DNA of 64,000 bases, taken from assembly GCA_017645765.1 (NCBI GenBank), contig JAGCNV010000040.1, forward strand, positions 35,294 to 99,293, read 5' to 3'. The notes under the pieces were generated by a model. The model was not told the DNA's origin, did no database searches, and was given only the letters and a program-made list of their open reading frames with translations. A program made the translations under genes and the position numbers. Positions 61,305 through 64,000 of this stretch are shown here, piece after piece (the first letter of the stretch is position 1; each line of letters starts with the position of its first letter). The DNA is from a bacterium (lineage in GTDB: Bacteria > UBP6 > UBA1177).

Positions 61305-62300
61305 ATGAAACGCAGTTTTTCAATTTTAATAGTAATTTTATCTTTCTTTCTGTTTTCATGCGGCAATTCCGCAACAAAAGAAGATAGAGACAGCTCATCC
61401 GATACCGGAAACGATGGAATTCAGTCAAACAACGATGACAATCTTGACGAAGAAACTTCTGATGATTACAACAACGAGCCTGACGACGGAGAAAACAACA
61501 CAAGAAATCTTACCTGTGCAGAAATTTATCACTGCATGATGGGGAATTGCTACAGCAACGACGAGATCTGTAAGCAGAATTGCATTGACAGCGGTTCTCC
61601 GGAAGGACAAAGCCGGATCGAAGATCTTCTTCAATGCATAAACAACTGCTCCTTTTACACCAACTGTGTCCTTTCTCAATGCATAACTGAAATTTCAAAC
61701 TGCGGTCTCACCTATTACGAGCCTTATGTACCTTACGCGTCACCTTACGGTTCACTTTCACTCGACTTTTCTGTTAATCAGATCGCAAACGATTCCGATG
61801 ATCCTGAGAACACTGCCGGTATTGTTCAGTCTGCATTTGCAACAGGAACTTACGGCAACGGCCCGACTTCAATCACTCCGGCTGACGCTTACATGATCAA
61901 GACAATATCAGTCTATTCCGTTGATATTTCGTATGGAAACACTGTTATGGTTCAGCAGATTCCTGTTTACGACGATAACGGTCGGAATGTAAACGGCAAT
62001 CCGGTTGTAATCTTTACTTTTGACGAGAAAAACGCATATGCCGGTACCCTTAACACCTCTCTATATCCAGATTACCAGGCTCTGCTTTATGTTGTTGACA
62101 TGGACTGGAACTCTGACACAATCAGCTGCTTTCATGCTTTAGGCGAAGGCACTGTAAACATCACAGACATAGGCGATATAGCAGACCACGGCGCACTTGC
62201 CTTTAACGGCAGCGTAACACTTTACAGTCCGAAAAACTACAACGGCAACGGCGACATCTCAGTTGAGATTCGAGTAACCGTTTGCGATCCTGTTCAATAA
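61305..62300 (+). CDS. Cys-rich lipoprotein of unknown function
   Basis: The frame is open 65 codons further up, across the repeat, but the ATG at 61305 begins a clear lipoprotein signal (FLFSCG). The 331-residue product has an Asp/Asn/Glu/Ser-rich stretch (20-65), then a region of ten or more cysteines (about 66-130: CAEIYHCMMGNC, CKQNC, CINNC) that should form disulfides. A beta-rich domain without cysteines up to the last few residues follows. Such Cys-rich surface lipoproteins are frequent in Myxococcota. It lies between two copies of the sppA tail, so it is probably an acquired gene. Confidence 0.78.
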   Translation: MKRSFSILIVILSFFLFSCGNSATKEDRDSSSDTGNDGIQSNNDDNLDEETSDDYNNEPDDGENNTRNLTCAEIYHCMMGNCYSNDEICKQNCIDSGSPEGQSRIEDLLQCINNCSFYTNCVLSQCITEISNCGLTYYEPYVPYASPYGSLSLDFSVNQIANDSDDPENTAGIVQSAFATGTYGNGPTSITPADAYMIKTISVYSVDISYGNTVMVQQIPVYDDNGRNVNGNPVVIFTFDEKNAYAGTLNTSLYPDYQALLYVVDMDWNSDTISCFHALGEGTVNITDIGDIADHGALAFNGSVTLYSPKNYNGNGDISVEIRVTVCDPVQ

Positions 62301-62310
62301 GTTTAGATTT

Positions 62311-62370
62311 TTACTCCAGCACCGCTTCTTCCCTGCTCTGATACATTTCTTAGGAGCGAATTCTGATTTT
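62311..62370 (-). pseudogene. Copy 2 of the sppA tail: decayed 3' fragment
   Basis: About 60 bp match the last 20 codons of the sppA-like gene at roughly 90 percent, with the first 33 bases identical to 63472-63504. On the minus strand it reads IRS-stop-EMYQSREEAVLE-stop, so it cannot be translated as part of a longer protein. It marks an old end of sppA or a duplication made when the toxin-antitoxin genes were inserted. Confidence 0.8.
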
Positions 62371-62471
62371 TGAGGCTGTATTTCATAAAATACACAATAA
62401 AATCAACATATTGTCAATTTTTCAAAAAAAATCTGCAAAATCAAAAAATTACTTCGGAGAAAAAATGATTT

Positions 62472-62876
62472 TTAGAGGTCGCCATTAATTTTATAAAAAT
62501 TATCCAAAGCCTGTCTTGTGATTTCATCGCTGAAGTCACTTCTTTTTGAAAGAATTTCCGAATAAAGATCAGAATAATTTGCTTTCAAATCGCCGATTTC
62601 GCCCGTAATTTCCGCAATATGAACAATTATCTGCTTATGTGTTCTGACATAAGAAACTTTGTTCAGATTTGCGAGCGGATATTGCTCCGGATCAATCATA
62701 ACATCGTAATATTTATTAAGATTTTCCTTTCTTGAAACTGTAGAGACTGGAAGAACGACAAAATCAGCAGCATCCGCCTTTGCCAGAATCAAAACAGGAC
62801 GGAACTTGAAAGCAATCCCTTTTTCCATGTCGAAATATTTGACAAGAGCTTTATATATTTTGCCTGTTGAGATCAA
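62472..62876 (-). CDS. PemK/MazF-like toxin candidate
   Basis: 134 residues from a TTG at 62876, with GAGG upstream inside the end of the partner gene. The sequence follows the PemK/MazF fold: KIYKALVKYF at the first strand, KFRPVLILAKADAADFVVLPVS, and LNKVSYVRTHKQIIVHIAEI. Known members are mRNA-cutting toxins. The family match is by pattern and not strong, since the usual G-D-I/V lead is replaced by GKIYKA. It is 5 bp from the Panacea-type gene, so the two are translated together. Confidence 0.7.
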   Translation of the reverse strand: MISTGKIYKALVKYFDMEKGIAFKFRPVLILAKADAADFVVLPVSTVSRKENLNKYYDVMIDPEQYPLANLNKVSYVRTHKQIIVHIAEITGEIGDLKANYSDLYSEILSKRSDFSDEITRQALDNFYKINGDL

Positions 62877-62881
62877 GCTGT

Positions 62882-63364
62882 TTACGCCTCGTCTTCGAAT
62901 TCGTCATAATACATATCCCATACATGATCGTAAGGACGTATCCTGGCCGCATCAGCTCTTATATCATCAAGATTCAAAGGAACATCGCCGTTTTCATCAG
63001 GATCAAGCCCTTTTCTCGCGTTTTGCCACGAAGAATCTTTATGCGAAAGTTCGCTGAGTTCCAATGAAGCAAGCAGACCGTACTCAAACACAACATTATT
63101 GACAATATATTGAAGTTCTGCCGGGATTTCTTTTGTCGGAACGATGATTTTTCCATCAGCATAAACATCACGGACATCTCTGCTGACAGGCCCGTATTTC
63201 CATCCTTCAAATACCTCGTCAAACGCAGGTTCTCCTGTCTCGGCTATAGTTTCACGCTGGGTAAGATAAAGAAGTTTGTGCAACTTCATTTCATCAAGAT
63301 TTTCCCCTGTTACGGCATGATACTGCCTGATTATGTAAGCTGCAACATCAATTATGCGTGCCAT
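62882..63364 (-). CDS. Panacea (SocA-like, DUF4065) antitoxin candidate
   Basis: 160 residues from the ATG at 63364 (GAGGTG site). The Panacea pattern is complete: AAYIIRQYH, DEMKLHKLLYLTQ and FEGWKYGPVSRDVRDVY. Panacea domains serve as antitoxins to many unrelated toxins, and SocA acts as a proteolytic adaptor in Caulobacter. Gene order antitoxin-toxin is the common one. The acidic end (YYDEFEDEA) may neutralise a basic toxin. Confidence 0.85.
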   Translation of the reverse strand: MARIIDVAAYIIRQYHAVTGENLDEMKLHKLLYLTQRETIAETGEPAFDEVFEGWKYGPVSRDVRDVYADGKIIVPTKEIPAELQYIVNNVVFEYGLLASLELSELSHKDSSWQNARKGLDPDENGDVPLNLDDIRADAARIRPYDHVWDMYYDEFEDEA

Positions 63365-63394
63365 ATTCACCTCTCGCAATAACAAAGCGGCATT

Positions 63395-63422
63395 ATTATA
63401 CGCATAAATATACGATCGTCAA
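63395..63422 (-). promoter_or_regulatory. Promoter of the toxin-antitoxin pair
   Basis: TTGACG (63422-63417), 16-bp spacer and a perfect TATAAT (63400-63395) on the minus strand, about 30 bp before the antitoxin ATG. Confidence 0.7.
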
Positions 63423-63471
63423 ATTTTCTTTCGAATTATTCAATTAGCAACAATATATTTTATTAAAATAA

Positions 63472-64000
63472 TTACTCCAGCACCGCTTCTTCCCTGCTCT
63501 GATAAATTTCTTCGGAATGCATTCTGATTTCGCGGTTTACAAGCGTTGCAGCTTTGAAAAGTGTCGCTGCAAAGCGGTTGATCGTGCCGAGAACTGAATC
63601 CGACTGGTTTTCTTCCTCTTCTTCGTCCTGGAAAAGGCTCAAAATTCCGTTTGTGTCGGGATATTTGACAAACGGGCAGTCAGGGATAGCGATTTTTTCT
63701 TTCATGTAGCCGTATGCAGCCATGAATCCGCCGATTTCATCGACAAGACCGTTTTTGTAAGCCAGTCCACCCGACCAGACGCGGCCGTGGGCAAATTTTT
63801 CAAGATCCATTGCGTTCATTTTTCTGCCGTCAGCCGCTCTCTGGACGAAGGTGTTGTAGACTTCGTCGAGGTTTTTGTTGAGATACTCCTCCTGCTCCGG
63901 AGTCAGCCTCTCAAGCGACGAGAGGAATCCGTTGTTTCTGCCTGTCGAAACGGTGTCGAATGTTATCCCAAGCGATTCAAAGAGGTCTTTCGTGTAGAAT
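63472..64000 (-). CDS. sppA: Signal peptide peptidase SppA-like protease, C-terminal part (5' end beyond window)
   Basis: The minus-strand frame is open from the window edge to the TAA at 63472 (175 codons). It reads as the last part of an S49 peptidase: YTKDLFESLGITFDTVSTG, TPEQEEYLNKNLDEVYNTF, then GRVWSGGLAYKNGLVDEIGG, which is the closing signature of SppA. The acidic segment with EEEEEN and the end SREEAVLE follow. SppA degrades signal peptides in the inner membrane; the catalytic Ser and Lys lie upstream, off the window. Its last 20 codons are the source of the repeat seen at 62311 and 61121. Confidence 0.88.
   Translation of the reverse strand, partial: FYTKDLFESLGITFDTVSTGRNNGFLSSLERLTPEQEEYLNKNLDEVYNTFVQRAADGRKMNAMDLEKFAHGRVWSGGLAYKNGLVDEIGGFMAAYGYMKEKIAIPDCPFVKYPDTNGILSLFQDEEEEENQSDSVLGTINRFAATLFKAATLVNREIRMHSEEIYQSREEAVLE

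Overview
The window looks like chromosome from a Gram-negative, diderm bacterium related to the Myxococcota / former Deltaproteobacteria. This is inferred from gene families, not from a marker-gene tree. The pointers are a PEGA-domain Ser/Thr kinase, AgmX/PglI-type TonB-like proteins, very large periplasmic TPR proteins of the GltD/NfsD kind, OMP_myx-like beta-barrels and Cys-rich lipoproteins. Base composition is moderate and clearly below that of typical soil myxobacteria. I found no rRNA, tRNA, CRISPR array, insertion sequence or integrase. No gene-free stretch exceeds about 260 bases. Most promoter-like sites I could find share a TTGACA-like box, a 16-bp spacer and a TATAAT-like box.

Layout. 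1-1056 (minus): response regulator with REC, degenerate GGDEF and EAL domains, cut by the window edge. 1233-1976 (plus): sirtuin. 1978-5387 (minus): Smr protein, NAD kinase, Hsp33-like chaperone and a membrane Ser/Thr kinase, tightly coupled. 5585-34396 (minus): an almost continuous 29-kb run of envelope genes. Read in the direction of transcription it starts with cluster A (34396-24572: beta-barrel, TPR lipoprotein, giant TPR protein, TPR lipoprotein, small periplasmic protein, FHA/TM/AgmX protein, beta-barrel). Then comes murI, then cluster B (23688-11070: coiled-coil secreted protein, TPR/coiled-coil protein, giant TPR protein, TPR lipoprotein, small periplasmic protein, TolQ-like, two TolR/ExbD-like, TM/AgmX protein, secreted protein). 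It ends with a polysaccharide export set (11043-6795: beta-barrel, short OPX lipoprotein, Wzc-type tyrosine kinase), an RlpA-like lipoprotein and Skp.

Clusters A and B are paralogous and nearly collinear. Together they carry the parts list of the Myxococcus Glt (gliding) and Nfs (spore-coat) trans-envelope machines, with an AglRQS-like proton-driven motor, and they sit next to an Exo/Wz-type capsule export system. The best overall reading is a motor-driven envelope machine that exports, assembles or moves surface polysaccharide; this is inference by analogy. It is the most remarkable content of the window.

34583-43333: metabolic and membrane genes (acyl-CoA dehydrogenase, metallophosphoesterase, porin-like protein, PlsC, YitT family, ribosomal protein S21, DUF454 protein, DUF4143-type ATPase). 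43592-52110: YqeY, an in-frame fusion of a GH13 glycosidase to a CyuA-type cysteine desulfidase, a VWA lipoprotein, a TPR protein, a lipoprotein and RidA. 52278-58776 (plus): a complete TetR-controlled RND efflux operon (regulator, adaptor, pump, PII-like protein, TolC-type channel). 58899-64000: YihY/BrkB membrane protein, MtaD-type deaminase, then an accessory stretch. In that stretch a Cys-rich lipoprotein and a Panacea/PemK-like toxin-antitoxin pair are each flanked by copies of the 3' end of the sppA-like protease gene that closes the window.
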